Shown: positions 12,108 to 25,259 of the stretch, piece by piece | Layout: each line of letters starts with the position of its first letter | Numbering within the stretch: the stretch's first letter is position 1 | Source of the DNA: Epiperipatus broadwayi | Taxonomy: Eukaryota > Onychophora > Udeonychophora > Euonychophora > Peripatidae | Length of the DNA: 64,000 bases | Assembly (NCBI GenBank): GCA_028023455.1 | Contig: JAQFVV010006221.1 | Span: 7,607,011 to 7,671,010, forward strand | Reading direction: 5' to 3' | Notes under the pieces: generated by a model | Told to the model about the DNA's origin: nothing | Database searches by the model: none | The model's input: only the letters and a program-made list of their open reading frames with translations | Made by a program: the position numbers and the translations under genes

Positions 12108-13375
12108 ATTAAATAGTTAGATAGCAGAAAGAGTCTATAACAATTCTGCCATACAAATCTATAAAATTATCCTTCTGTATTTGAGACATTGATTTACATT
12201 TGCATTGGAAAAAATATATAGTGTAAGGTAATGAATCCCATAATTAAGCCAAGAATAATTTTGCAAGTCATTTGGGACCATTTTCTCTGAATATTTATAT
12301 TTATGAGGATTTGAAAATATAATTACCCTTATTTTTTAGGATGTAAATTCTTTTTCTTCTGAGATTATTTAGTTAGCATAAGGAGTTTTTTAGACAGCTT
12401 AATTATTAATAAAATATTACAAAGGAATTTAGTAAAAATCAACAATCAGGAGATAACATATTCTTTTAATTCTGCAATTAAAGACCAATAGTCACAAATT
12501 ATGTTACTCATAGTTTGTGTATGTTGATATCTATATAGATAAATGCTTATTAAATTCAATTTATGAAGCAGATAACACATGTGATGATGAACCTCCAATA
12601 GGAACAAATATATATTGTTTAATCTAAAAAAATATATACATTTCAAGTTCATAAAATGTCTCTTTTTTATGCTATGATTTTTCAATTGTGGTTTCTTGGT
12701 TGAACAACCAGAAAGGAAATTTTTATTTAAGGCCCGTCTTAGATATCACAACTATATTTTCAGTTAATGACATCTGATCTACTTAACAGTTTTATTATGT
12801 GTATTTTGAAAGACAACTTCTTTTCCGATATTCCTTAAGGAATATGTGAAACAACAAGAAACTATTACACAGTAGATTGGAATGTGCCATTAATATTTCT
12901 CATGATATTTATTTTAGTATTCAGAATTTTAGTTCTCTGAGTCTTGTGTTGTTATAATTTAAAACTTGGCTACATTTTATAATTAAATAAAGAGCTAATA
13001 GAAAATAATTAAATGTTCTAACAAGTTTTTACTATTTATAATCTCTTGATATAACTTGAAATTTACTTACATTTGCTTCCATTCCAAATTTTATACAAAA
13101 TTTTTATCAATCTCGATTACTACCACCTTTATTAGCCATTCTAATGTACTATGGACACTCCATCATTTGACATTTCAAATTATTAAAATTTACTAGTCTT
13201 TATTCATTATTTTCAAACATTTTTTTGTAACTTGACAGGCTGACACATTTTACTATCTGATAGAGACAACAGAAATATACATAGCATATAAATTTTTTGT
13301 CATGCCTTTATTGTCTCATGACTAAGAACATTTATGCTTAAGGTATATACATATAATAGCTACTCATAATTGAGT
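12108..13375. other. unassigned AT-rich DNA
   Basis: Nothing I can support. Short ORFs here have no recognisable motifs and AT-biased composition. Confidence 0.5.
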
Positions 13376-13379
13376 ATGC

Positions 13380-15860
13380 CTATTCCAAAAATTGCTCTAG
13401 AAATGAGTTGTGCAATGAGTATATCTACAAACCACAAATATGTTCACTTATGATGTTGGTCTATTTTTTTTTTTCATTGATATTTTATGATGAAATCTTT
13501 TAATTTCTATACTAAGAAAACTTTTCTTTCTGAAATACTTCAACACATTGTTCAATTGGAGTTTCTCCAATATATAATATTCTCTGCCAAAATAGTCACT
13601 ATTTAGAATATCATTGAAATAATCCTTACAATATTGACAAGATCTACTATTCTAATGAAGATCATAAAACTCCTTATTACAACATCATGTATTGTTTACT
13701 TATTTTATATATCCAATCCAATGAAGGTATAATTTTACAATAGAGGACTTTATTATTTCATAGCCAGAAAATTGAAGAAATATGGATTGATTTTATAATG
13801 GCGTCATTGTATTAAACATTTAATGGTACATCATTTTTCTAATACCTTTATATTGCTTGACAGGGTGACCAAATCTCACTTCCATATAAGGTAAAATAAC
13901 AGCTCTATATACAGCTAACTTTCTTGCAGTAGTTATTTCTCTGATATGAGATATCCTACACTTTAACTTCTTAAAAGTAGTGGCACATTATGGTCTGTTT
14001 TGTATCTAAATATCTAAATCGATTTTTTTACTTAAGATTTTTATCAGCCAGTCTTTGAAGAAAACTCCTCAGCAATATTCAGCTTGATTTACATTCTTAA
14101 TCATCCAAGATAAATGTTGCCAAAGATTTTTTTTCACTGATAGACTGATAAAGAACTTTAGTTTTTGAACATTAGTTATTAAAACCAAGTTTTTAAATAA
14201 TAGTTCATTCAAAACATTAAGTACATTCTGTAGACCAGCATACTTTATATTCAGAATTCAAAATGTTACATAAAGTTTTTACCTTTGTTTTTAATTCAAA
14301 TAAAAAAGTCCACTATCAATTATGTATTGCATCTCAATTCCTGTTTTATTATGGTACCTAAAACAAGTACCAAAAGCAATGGTCATAGAAATTATAAACA
14401 GTTTTGGAGAAAATATACATTCTTGGTTTTATATCAAAGGATTCAGATTTTCCACCTGTAATAATAACTCTTCTTTTCATTCCATCATGTAGAAACTGTA
14501 TAATATAAATAAATTTTGGTGGTTAACAAACTTATTTCAAACAATGCCTCAAAGCATCCTACTATCTAGGTTACATATTTAGACAAGATTAATAAAAGTA
14601 ATTATACTCATAAATTACTTCTTGTTCATTTGCCTGGCAACATAAGCCATGACTATAGTACTTTTTCATTTGATGAAATTGCATTGTGTTAAAACAACCC
14701 ATTCAACAATATTCTCGAATCTGGTCTATACCCTTTGTTTTTAAAACTTGGAATAATAAAAGCATTCTTATGATCAGGAAGGAATAACTTCATGGTTATA
14801 TATATATATTCCTAAAATTTTCTAATAACTTTGAAGTTACATATCACCACCATATTTTAAATCTTCTCCAAATATTTCATCAGGATTTGCAAATTTCCAA
14901 TTTTTTTAATTACAAAGAACTGTTTTGACTCAACTAAACTGGATATCTTTAATCAAAGCTAAATGAGTAGTTAAAGTAGATTTATTATTAAGTCATCATC
15001 TCAATTCTTATATCATTATTCATAAGATGATCAAAATTCTCCTTCCACCTACTTAAAATATCTTAGCCATAATATAAAGGGATAACATTTCTAGATTTCA
15101 TAGAATTGTGATACAATTTTTTACATTCATGTGTTGCTTTGATTATAACAAAAAATATCTAGAGTGGCCACGATAATGAATACCTGTATCTTCTTTGCAG
15201 TTTTAATCCACCAATCACTTTTATATCATTCAGTCAATCACTGAACTTCTGCATACAGATCTTTATATTTGTTGTGAAGTTCCACATTTATTTTCTTGTT
15301 CTGCAAATAAAAAATGCCATGTTTGCTTTTAATCAAATTTCTAATAAGACCACTAACAGAATAACCAATCACAGTTCTTCTTTTTAGTGAACTCAAGAAA
15401 AGATTTGTATCCTTAATACACTATTTAAGAGAATTCCATACTTCAACAATATGATCATCCTGGACAAATTAGAAAATTCAGTGATTAATAATGGTTGAAA
15501 TTTAATATCTATAGTAAATACTTCTAAATAGTGAACACAAATTTTCTTGTTAATATGATTGAAATAAGATTTACTTTAATTGCATCTACTATTTTGATCT
15601 TGGAGCATAGTAATCTATGATCCATCTAACAATGTACACTTGTATATGGATATCTCTTGGAATGGGATTCCTAACTATAATGTAATCTATTAAATTCCAT
15701 TGTTTTAAATTTTGATGCAAACATGTTCTTTTACAGTGAGTTTTCTGCCTAAACAACGATTCATTACATGCACTGTCTTTGTATTAGGTAATAGATTTTA
15801 TGAAGAAGAATTTATTATAATATCATCTAACATGCAGTTTTTGTCAATATTTTGCTTCTT
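13380..15860 (-). pseudogene. LINE (endonuclease-RT) ORF2, heavily decayed
   Basis: Reading the minus strand from 15860 downward I see degraded blocks of an APE-type non-LTR element. The C-terminal part of the endonuclease is at about 15780-15560 (KEHVCIK). The RT palm follows at about 14900-14400, including a motif like HDGMK(R)RV and GGKSESF. The C-terminal region reads ARKLAVYRAVILPYMEV at about 13960-13870, and near 13735 a remnant like HWIGYIK matches the RLRWxGHV block common in these elements. Stops and frameshifts are everywhere. The region 40600-41175 is a second copy of its 3' part. Confidence 0.75.
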
Positions 15861-15939
15861 GAGGTATTGAAATTGCATGCTAACCCTGGTCTAATATATC
15901 TCTTGACTTTCCCTGCTTATATCTACATCATCAGAGTAG

Positions 15940-16145
15940 TTTTTATCTTATAGGTATAAATGCATAAAGGCCAATAACCAGAAACTAATCTGGAAATATA
16001 GATATAGCACAATGCATACACTACTGCTCACTGATTAATTACACACATTTACAATAGATATCTAGAATAAAATAGTAAAGTAAATTACTGCTCTTAATTC
16101 TGATATCAAATGTATGATAAAAGTCATGTGATATTTAGTGTAGTA
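15940..16145 (+). repeat. degenerate hammerhead-family repeat
   Basis: The string around 15965-16000 (AAGGCCAATAACCAGAAAC then CTGGAAATA) aligns with the stem II/GAAA/stem I part of the repeat at 661-830, but the CTGATGA core is lost. A tail-like GTCATGTGATATTTAGTG follows at about 16123-16140. It looks old and inactive. Confidence 0.5.
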
Positions 16146-16149
16146 TATA

Positions 16150-17765
16150 TTAATCCTTTTACCAAAGAGTCAAAGATGCACAGACCTATCATAAAATTAT
16201 AATTTTTGATCTAATATTGAATCTATATAATTAAACAAACTGATTATGTTAGATTCAAAACATAGGGTATTTAAAACTTTCAACTCATTTTCTTATGTAG
16301 TATTAAAAAGTTAAAATATTTTACTGGATGTATTTTGCAATATAATGCTTGTCTCTGATGATTTAATAGCCAGAACTTACCTGAAGATCTAATTTGCATC
16401 ATCATATAGTGCCCATTAGATTGTTTTTTTTTTTTCATAGAAATGAAATCATAAACTGAGAAAATCATATGATTTTTAATTAGATAACAATTAAATTTCT
16501 TGCTTCTTTCATTGCTTGTTTGCCTGTGTCTGTAAAATATTAGTTGGGAGAAGTTCATATGACGTTAACTGTTTTATACCTTCATATTCGAGTGAAAATG
16601 TAAAATAGTAAAAGCCAGTGAAACTTTTGCAATAGTTTTATGATTCCCAAAGCATAAAGATGGGGAAAGAATTTTCATTAGAAATTTAATTCTACCTTTG
16701 GCTTCTTGAATGAATGAATTGTTCCTAAGTATTTACTAAGTTCAATATAAACTAACTGTGTCTTTAGTATTTCTGCCTATAAAAATTTGTGTTCATTAAA
16801 TGTTTCTTCATTGTATTGATAATTTACAGTTAAATCATGAGAGAAGACAATGAATAATTCATTATGAAATGTGTCAATCACATCCAAGGGTATACTTAAC
16901 TGAAGTCTGGCAATATGATGGTTTTGTTTTGTTATAGGGTCCGTCTGAACATTGATTATAGTTTGTTAGCTAACTTATGTATTTCTCTGAAGCTTTAATT
17001 ATTTATTTGAATTTTTTTAATGTGATGGAGTTTTCGCTGATTAATATCATTGCTTTCAGTTACAATTTACTCATCCTAAGCACTTTATTTATTTAAATAA
17101 GTTACGTACTGTTATTAATCGTTTTTTTTTATATATATAATAACGACAGAAGTAAAGTTTGCTGCTACTAGAATAATTTAAAATTTACGAATTTTACTTT
17201 CGTTTTTACACATAATAAATCAAATTGTTTTTTTTTAAAAAAAAAAAAAAATAACGGACATCCAAGACGAAAAAAAAAAAAATGTTTTAACCGACTTTTT
17301 GCCCGAAAGTAGATCGATTAACCCAGAATAATATTTAAAAAATAAATTATAATTTTATACGTATAATAATATACATATGATAATAAAAAAAAGTTTGTTT
17401 AAAGAATATTTACGAAAATATATACAGTATATAACGTCATGTTGATTTTTGAAAACTATTTTCTCAAATCGCATTTAAAATTCGCATATTAATTCTATTT
17501 AATAATCAATGATTGCTACACCTAGGGATGGAAAGGGTAATTTTATTCAATTGAAAGACCAAATCATATTTTATTAAAAGTTGATTAAAAATTAATTATT
17601 TATTTTAATAAAATACAAAACTTTAGTCTGAAATGTCGTAAAGTTATTTTTTAAAAAACTCATAACGTTCTATAACAGGCGCAGAACTGCATAAAATTGT
17701 CAAAGACATACGTATAAAACAAAACATTATAGGGATTATATTTCTTATCACTTAAAAAATAATAA
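16150..17765. other. unassigned AT-rich DNA
   Basis: No supported gene. Contains long A and T homopolymer runs at about 17227-17283. Confidence 0.5.
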
Positions 17766-17835
17766 TAATTTTTTTTCCTCATGTGCCATAGCATCAGCCG
17801 GGAAGCTGATCTCTCGACCACCAATGCTTGACATT
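17766..17835 (-). repeat. deleted SINE copy
   Basis: Shares GCCATAGCATCAGCCGGGAAG and CTCTCGACC...GCTTGAC with the complete SINE at 29938-30052. The middle, which holds most of the tRNA-like part, is missing. No target duplication seen. Confidence 0.6.
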
Positions 17836-18339
17836 TAATTGATGAAGAAAAGGCTGTATAAAGTTGTTGTTGTTTTTTTTTAAAAAAAATATCAGAAAAT
17901 GAAACATCAAAGTGCTAACGATTAGGGCTGTACACAGAATGGATAAAATTTTAGCACTTTTTCAGTTCTCAAGCAGGATTATGATTTTCTTACAAGTAGC
18001 TAGATAAGTGCGAAAACAATATTTGTAAGAGGAGAAAACATGGGAAACAAACCTGTATCATTCAGGAGTCGACATGATGGATGAGTAATGCCTTTTTACT
18101 GCTCTGCTTTTAGAAGACCTTTTATTGTATACTAAAATATTTAAAAGGCCACTTAAACAGTCACTTCTTATAATTTAATAAATAAATACAATCAATGCTA
18201 AAATATTTCAAAAGTGCTTACCACAAAATTTGAATCAAACAACATAAATAAAAGGGAAAATATGTTGCTTGATTCAGAGTAGTGTTTCTAAATACAATTA
18301 ATGCTGTTGAAATATTCTAGTTAATTTACTATATTTAAG

Positions 18340-19070
18340 CTTCTATGGGCATCATGTAATCATTGATTGTGGCTTTTCTTTCCACAGCAAAGACACAAAA
18401 ACAGGTTCATCATTACTCTTAGACAAATTCTTTCTTAAAAGTTTTACAAACGTCTATTTGTGATTTGCTATTAACTTTTAGTCTATTTGTGATTTGCTAT
18501 TACTTTTAAACTCGGTGGATTTTCGAGATTGCTCAAGCCCGAGTTCATAAACTATCCCACTTTTTATAGCCTCCATATAATTTAATTCGTTAACGACCAA
18601 CAATTTTTACTGTAAATTATCATTACGCATACTAGTCAGAAATTGTTCCAGAAGGGCTTCATCTAGGAAAGATCCGTAGACGCAATTCTTTGCTAAATTA
18701 TGAAGAACACTATCATAATCTTTTATGCTTTCATCACTACTTTGTACTGATCTCAGAATTGCAATCTAATGGCATGCCTAGAGGGATAGGGATTAAAGTA
18801 ACTTGACAAACGATCTTTAATCTGATCATGTGAAAAATCTTCAGGAGTTAGAGGTTCTGTGAGCCTGTTGGCTATCTCAATAACTTCTTTCCTGGCAAAG
18901 CATAATAATGAAGCAATCTTATACTTATCATCTTCAACTTCATTAATGAATAAGTATTTTCCACATGTTGAATGTACAAGGGCCAATTACTTGCCTTGCT
19001 GATGTCAAAATCTCTGATTGCTGCTTGCATTGCCTAATCGTTCCTTTACCTAAATTTATTCATTTAATTT
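18340..19070 (-). pseudogene. gypsy gag fragment, related to the element at 1.1-6.5 kb
   Basis: On the minus strand the peptide has ASLLCFARKEVIEIANRL, the same block as in the gag at 1957-2181, followed by SSYFNPYPSRHA. Further on is NCVYGSFLDE, and a partial zinc knuckle (CLCCGKKSH) lies near 18390-18360. The N-terminal part (FDISKASNWP) is in another frame, so at least one frameshift is present. No pol follows, so the element is truncated. A primer-binding-like motif sits upstream at 19101-19110. Confidence 0.8.
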
Positions 19071-19100
19071 TAATTCATTAAGGGTTCAAAATAAGATTGT

Positions 19101-19110
19101 GACTGCGCCA
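19101..19110 (-). promoter_or_regulatory. gypsy primer-binding-site-like motif
   Basis: TGGCGCAGTC on the minus strand, three bases past a CA that would end an LTR (ACACAGCA). It is spaced ahead of the gag fragment as expected for a gypsy leader. Confidence 0.55.
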
Positions 19111-19113
19111 ATT

Positions 19114-19660
19114 TGCTGTGTCTAGCTGACAATTGTAATGCCGCTAATAGCAAAGTTTGGAACGAGACTACTGCTCTGTAGACTGACAAATGTAAGAGGG
19201 CACCAAAAAGTACAAACTATAACTAAAAGAGTTAATATTTAGAGTATTTAATAAATGATAATTAACAGAAGTTTAACTACTTACATATATACAATTAGGT
19301 ACATATAATGAGGCCCGGAAGCATACAGAAATCATAGTATAGATTAATATGACCTTTATTGCCCCTCAATTGGTTTGGTACCTTGGGAGGATGTTCTCTG
19401 CAGTATAAGCTCTCTGTTCTGGTGGTGACTTCCAGCACTGATGATTAGAAGTCCATCTGCACTGAGCAAGTTCCAAACAGCAAATGATCATTTTATTTTC
19501 TTTTTCAGGCTCTCTAATTCAAGTTCAATTATGCTGCTGATTAGTTTGTTTACAGATCAACTGATAAAATAATTTATTTAACTTTTTCTATCTGCATCCT
19601 GGATCAGAGAATTTACTCTTTTGTTTTACACAAGCGAAAAGTCATTTTTAGGTCTCCGCC
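19114..19660 (-). repeat. probable LTR remnant (minus strand)
   Basis: Lies immediately upstream of the primer-binding motif and ends in CA on the minus strand. It contains an AATAAA (GCAATAAAGG, about 19357-19366). The outer boundary is a guess; no second LTR or target duplication was found. Confidence 0.35.
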
Positions 19661-19669
19661 ATAGTTATC

Positions 19670-20165
19670 AATGAATAAGTGAGAAACTGATTCATTCAAC
19701 TATTAATCTTTTTAAAAACTACACTTACTTTAATTAGATTAGTTACTTCCATCGCTAATCTTTCTAATTGCTTTTACATTTAAATAGCCTTTTACATCTG
19801 GCTATTTTACTTTGTACATTTTAACTTTTAATATCTTTGATATAATGAAATATTTTTACATTTTGCATTTATTTACATATTGAGGTTACAACTTTAGTAA
19901 ATATTACTTAATAGAAGAGAACTGATGAAGGTATATAATTTAATCACTCATCTCTTCTCCCACTACTCCCAAATTGTAAAATGGAAAACTTGAGAGCTGA
20001 AGAGTCATAGACATAGTTCAACTCTACAATTCTTCTGTTTGAATGATGTCTGATTTTTGATGATAAATCATGAGATTATTTTTATCAATATTATTCCTTT
20101 GCCCATTGCCAAGGGTAGTTATAACATGATAATCATTTCCTGTACTTACACCAACTGTTAAATCA
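19670..20165. other. unassigned DNA
   Basis: No supported feature. The minus-strand ORF that overlaps the right edge is a product of the repeat at 20170-20430. Confidence 0.4.
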
Positions 20166-20169
20166 GTAG

Positions 20170-20430
20170 CAAATTCTCCATATAGTTGTACCCCCCCCCT
20201 AGTGCAAGCCTTAATAACCAATGGATGCAAGAAGGGTTGTGTGTAAAATCTCTATCTAGTGCCTACTCATCTAGTATCCCCAGATCAGTTTCCAGCTTGT
20301 GGCTTTTATCAGTGAAGAACATTGGATCCCAGAGCATTGCACCTAGATCTTAGGATCAAATGCAATTCTCCAGCAGCTGCCTTTTATCTATTTGGTTAGC
20401 TATAAAGCTATGAGTCCAAGATGAAAACAC
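20170..20430 (-). repeat. hammerhead-family repeat (minus strand), degenerate
   Basis: Contains the family blocks in reverse order: CCATATAGT, CAATGGATGCAAGAA, GTGCCTACTCATC, AGCTTGTGGC and a CACCTAGATCTTAG centre shared with 42.16 kb. The core is mutated (CTGATAA for CTGATGA, and the stem III palindrome is changed), so the ribozyme should be dead. A run of nine C is at about 20191-20199. Confidence 0.7.
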
Positions 20431-20579
20431 AATAATGTTTTCAATCTAAGTTCATTTGCTCAAATAGTCATATAGATCTAAAACCGTTTAGTATCCATAC
20501 ATTTTGGTGACTTTGATTTTTTTAAAAATTACAGTCACCATCATCCTATAGGGAGGATTGGTAAAAAAACACTAAAATA

Positions 20580-20705
20580 TCACATATTCATCATTTTCTC
20601 TACTTGCACAAAGTGTTAAAATAGTAGCAAACTTTCCATATAGGAGTGCCACCCAGAGCAAGGCTTAGTAAGCAATGGATGCAAGAATGTTTATGCACTT
20701 TAAAA
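20580..20705 (-). repeat. hammerhead-family repeat, tail fragment
   Basis: Carries the family tail and end in reverse: TATCACATATTCAT, TAGCAAACTTTCCATATAG, GTGCCACCC and CAATGGATGCAAGAA. No ribozyme core. Confidence 0.6.
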
Positions 20706-20929
20706 AAAATTAAAAAGCAGATATCTTCTAAGAGTACACCAAAAAGGAAATATGAAAGTTATTTAAATTAGAGATGCATTGACAATGCAGATGCATCTGA
20801 TGCATTGTGTGTTTTACATAATAAAATACAAATAGTTCATTGGATCCAGCCAAAATTTGTAGACACTTAGAAACAACACACATTGATTACACAGTAAAAT
20901 ATATACATTTTTAAAGAGACAGTGTTATT

Positions 20930-21335
20930 TTCTAGAAAAATTTAACTTTATTTAAATATTGCAAGTACATTCAATTGTTAATAATAGCATATCAAACAGG
21001 TTAGTATATGCACAATGTTTTTAGAAGTATTATTCTCCCCTCTTCTTTAGGTGTTGCTGGCCTGTTTGGTGACAGTCCTAGCATGGAAATAGAACCTGGA
21101 TCTTTAAGTTCTTGAGTATTGAATTTTAAGGTAATGTTCTAACCAATGGAGCCATCCTGCAGAATGTCTCGGTTAGAGGATGGTTCAGTTGGTTAGAGTG
21201 TTACCTTAAAATTCAATACTCAAGAATCTAAGAGTCCAGGTTTGATTCCCATGTTAGTACTGTCACTGGTCGGCCCAGCATCACATGAAGAAGAGGGAAG
21301 AATAATACCTCTCGAAATGTTGTGCATATATTAAG
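20930..21335. repeat. palindromic element with two divergent tRNA-like heads (copy A)
   Basis: Two inverted arms of about 150 bp meet near 21165. Each arm reads outward from the centre as an A box (TGGTTCAGTTGG on plus, TGGCTCCATTGG on minus), a common TACCTTAAAATTCAATACTC block, a B-box-like motif (GGTTTGATTCC on plus) and a GAAGAAGAGGGAAGAATA block. This is a head-to-head pair of tRNA-derived sequences. The left flank also has the TTTAACTTTATTTAAATATT end seen in copy B at 26.2-26.8 kb. Confidence 0.7.
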
Positions 21336-21375
21336 AACATTATTTATTTTGTTTTACATAAGTAAAATTTGAGAA

Positions 21376-22057
21376 TTCTTACATCTTTTCCATTACTTTT
21401 TTGGCATTTCTCTTCATATATTCATATATATTAAAATTTGTTTATCACTTCATATTATGCAATTTTTATATAATTGCTTCTTTATTTTGCTTACAGTTTT
21501 GACTGTTCAGCAGTATTCATCAGAGCTACAACATTTAAACATATAATCATATAACCCTTACAGTTGCAGAGAGAAAAGTTGAAGTATAGAGAGGTAAGTT
21601 AAAATGAAAAAATAAAAATAAGAAAATAAAAAAGGAAATAAAAATAAGAATAAAATAGGAATTATTATTAAGAAAGGAATAAATATATAAAATAATAAAA
21701 GATATTAGACAATATATATATATATAAATATATATAATAAAATAGAAAGATTATAGTGATATATTAAGAATAAATGTAGAATGGTAGATAAGATAGAAGA
21801 ATAAGAATCAAATGAAAGTAAAAAATAAAATATATATATAAGTAAGAAATAAGAGAAGCAAAGCCATAGAATTAAAGTTAAATGTGATTAAGAAAGGTAA
21901 TATAAAATATGTATGTTAATATGTATATAAAATAATGGTTATATGTTTAAATGTTGTAGCAGTGATGAAGACTGTAGGACAGTTGAAACTGTAAACAAAA
22001 TAAAGAAGGCATTATATAAAAATTGCATAAAGTGTATATGAGATGATAAAGAAATTT
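21376..22057 (+). mobile_element. Penelope-like foldback element, 13-bp target duplication
   Basis: TAAAATTTGAGAA flanks it at 21363-21375 and 22058-22070. Inverted arms (about 21448-21560 and 21930-22040) share CTTTATTTTGCTTACAGTTTT and GACTGTTCAGCAG with the element at 10.8 kb. One end has a 65-70 bp extension (TTCTTACATC...) that is homologous to the tail of the 10.8-kb copy, so orientation is opposite. The centre is purine-rich AT DNA without an ORF. Hammerhead-like cores occur in both arms (CTGATGA with AAAAC on minus; GTGATGA with GAAAC on plus near 21962-21993). Confidence 0.75.
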
Positions 22058-22070
22058 TAAAATTTGAGAA

Positions 22071-24685
22071 ATGTTTGTTTCTTAACTCATATTATTGCTT
22101 TAATTTATTTATTTAATACTAATATCTACCTAACCTCTAAAATACCCAAGGTATTTATTAAAATTTTAGAAATTGTTAAGTGTTCTTTTGTATGAAAAAT
22201 TTGGGAAACTTTAATCTAGACAATTATAATTATGGCATATAAATGACAACCAGCATAGTAAAAATTTTTGCTGCTTGATAACTGATCAATGAAATTTTCT
22301 TTTGGACTCCGAGAAAAGATCTCTTGTAATAAGCAATTAAATTTTTTTGCGTATTTATGTAACTGTTATCCAGTCAAATAAACAGTTGGTCTTACAAATA
22401 TATGAATAAACACAAGAGCCATCAACTGGTTTCAATAAATATAGTTGCTGTTTTTAATATACTATATTATTGTATATTTGTATATAGTAAGTACTGTTTT
22501 TTGTGAGAACTGGTTATTAGAATCAACAGTAAGGTCCTATTCAAAACAGTAAAATAGACTGCATTTTAAATTGATCATGAGACTCCTCCGATCAAATATC
22601 AATACACCAAAGAAATTCGCTGGCCAAATTATTAATTATTTTCTTAAATGCCACATGAAATAATAATGAGATATGATTATCACATCTGTTGCTGCAAAAA
22701 GACAAAAACAGAGATTTATTTTTAAGAAAATAATTGGCTGATTCATATTTTTTAGTAAGTAATGCATTGATTTGAGAGGACTTCAATATTAAGCTGTATC
22801 TGGGATTTTCCAAATGATTGGTCCACCATTATTTGAGAGATCAATGTATTATAATCAACTCAAAAAGTATATTCTATAAGAACTTTTATCAAAAGCTAGA
22901 AAGCAATGGAGAGCTTTGAATGATAATTAAAAACTTGTATTGCTTGACCACAGTTTTATTTTGCCTTAATATTCCTGAATAGGCAATTTTTTTTCATTTA
23001 ACACTTTTCATGTGTCTCTAAATGCTCATTATAATGATATAATGCCTTATTACTTCAATTCATTCTTAGTCATGTGTTGTTTTCTTATTTTGATCTCTAC
23101 TAATTTCTAATAAATAGACTATTACTTTTTCATATGCATTTAGTATACATACATATGTGCATATATAAAGTGATTGCAGAAGAATTACTTATTTTCAAAA
23201 TATATGTTTATTCACCCTTCATATGAATTATACAAAGTTACATATCAAATATAGTGTTTCTACTAAGATTACATCGCATATCTATAGAATTCTTATCAAT
23301 CAAAATACACTGTAATTTACAATGAATCCAACATAATGATCAATAGATAATTGATCAAACTGGGTCTCAAATCAATCTAAGACAATGTATAAGTCTGGAA
23401 GATATTGAAGTATAACATTGTACAAGAAACTAGCCATGGGAATATTCAGTGGATCACTTGCATCAAGAATTGGCTGAAGAAGGAGATGGTCTTTTTAAGA
23501 GTGGACATTGGGTGATGGAGAATGAAAATAGTGCAAAGGTCTAACAGTCAAAGTCATCGGATGATTTGGTGTAAGCAGAAAAAACATTTAGTTAAGCTGA
23601 CTGAGTGATAATGCTTCTAAGATGGTGATATTTCGATAAAGTAATGTATGTAAATTGAGGAAACTGATGCACATCAGAATGGTAAAAGAAGGACTCAAAT
23701 TTGTTATATGTATTGTTTTAAGACCTTTGGTTTAATAAGTTTTGCTATGAGAAGTTATCTATATTCTTGTAAATTATGTAAATTGATTCTCATGCAATCA
23801 ATGATGTTGATTCTGGTGGATGGCCCTGAAAGGAGGCTTATGTTAATTTGATATCATTTATGCTCCTAAGGTTTCTTTTAAAGTAAATCAACATGTTATT
23901 TGATTTATTATATGCAGAAGAATTACTTATTAATCAAAATAAGATCTATTGATTCTTCTTTGAGGGTTTAAAGATACTAAATTAGGCAAATTCCTAGTGT
24001 CAATTCCGTATGTTCTTATCACCGAAGCTGTTATTACTACATTATTCATAGAATATATGAACATGGATGGGATGCTCGCCACCACACATCCACCAGTGTG
24101 GTTAAATTGTGGCTTTATTCCTCTATGTTTAAAATTAAGACCGTCTTTTTCCTCAGTGGTATGATAGTTCTTAGATGGAGTATAAATTTAGTTTTCATGA
24201 AGGCAGAATGAATGTGCATGTGAAAGAATTTTTTTTGCCAAATATATATTTACAATTATTACAAACAAAACTAAATTATTATTTGACTGAAGGTTTATGA
24301 TGACATTTTAGTTGTATTTATAGGTTGGACTATTTCCATCATCATAGTTTAACATATAAATACAAATAAAATTAATTTATGGCACTTATTCCCATGATGC
24401 TGTAAAATAGTTGGTGGCCAAAGGTGGAGGGTGCTAAGAATCCATTAATTGCAGGCCCATTCAATGATGATCTTTTATTTAAATATTTTTCAAGTAAAGA
24501 AAGATAGCAAGAATTGAAAAAACTGTCTCATATTATATACATTTTTGGACTTTCTGAAGGTAGAAGAAAAGGAGAAGAAACAATTGATGCACTATATTAC
24601 AAAGACATAAATGTTGAAAGCATAAGTGAAATTTAATATAATTGTGGAGATTAATGGTGTATCAGATAGTGTGGCAACATTAGTT
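22071..24685. other. unassigned DNA, possibly old LINE debris
   Basis: No supported gene. GCAGAAGAATTACTTATT occurs twice in direct orientation (about 23176 and 23914), so the interval between may be one repeat unit. A piece near 24290-24340 matches the outer arm of the palindrome at 26.2 kb (TTAGTTGTATTTAT...ACTATTTCCATCATC). Confidence 0.4.
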
Positions 24686-24689
24686 GTTT

Positions 24690-25070
24690 AATTATAAAGA
24701 GAAAGGCTTTAACCTTTTCCATAGGTACTTTAAACATTTATAATATCCAAACAATGCAGTTTTTTGACTATAGAGGAAGCTCTCAAACCTCAACACAAAA
24801 ATAAGAACTTTATAAAGATAAGAACAGCCATCTTATTTTTAACCTAAATTAACATTTATATAAGTCATTCTGAAGCATCTTAATTTGAGAGTGTGAAGAT
24901 GTTACTCACTTCACATTTATATCCACTATTTTTTTTATGACAAATTAGCATGTGAAATCTTGTGATTTAAAATGAGTTCCCTCTATAGTCAAAAAACTAT
25001 ATCATTTGGCTATTATAAACATTTAAAGCATCTGTGAAAAAGGTTAAAGCCTTTCTCTGCAATTACATAC
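24690..25070. mobile_element. MITE-like element with ~85-bp inverted repeats
   Basis: AGAGAAAGGCTTTAACCTTTT at the left is matched inverted by AAAAAGGTTAAAGCCTTTCTCT at the right. Pairing continues inward through ACATTTATAATA and TTTTTTGACTATAGAGG. The interior is about 190 bp without an ORF. No clear target duplication was found, so the superfamily is unknown. Confidence 0.6.
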
Positions 25071-25259
25071 CCCATGGGTGCTTGATAAATAATTAGAACT
25101 TTACATTACTTATTTAACTTAATGGAAAATACAAAATGCAAGTAATTCAGGTTTATACCCAAATAAAATTTTATTGTAATGAAGAAGTATAGGATTTCTA
25201 TATGGATATACAAAAGACTTTTGATCAGATTAAACAACCTTTTAAAATTGTCATGGCTT

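Noticed and set aside
18480-18510. Short direct repeats near 18450-18510 as a CRISPR-like array
   Set aside because: Only two copies, in a decayed gag, in a eukaryotic sequence.
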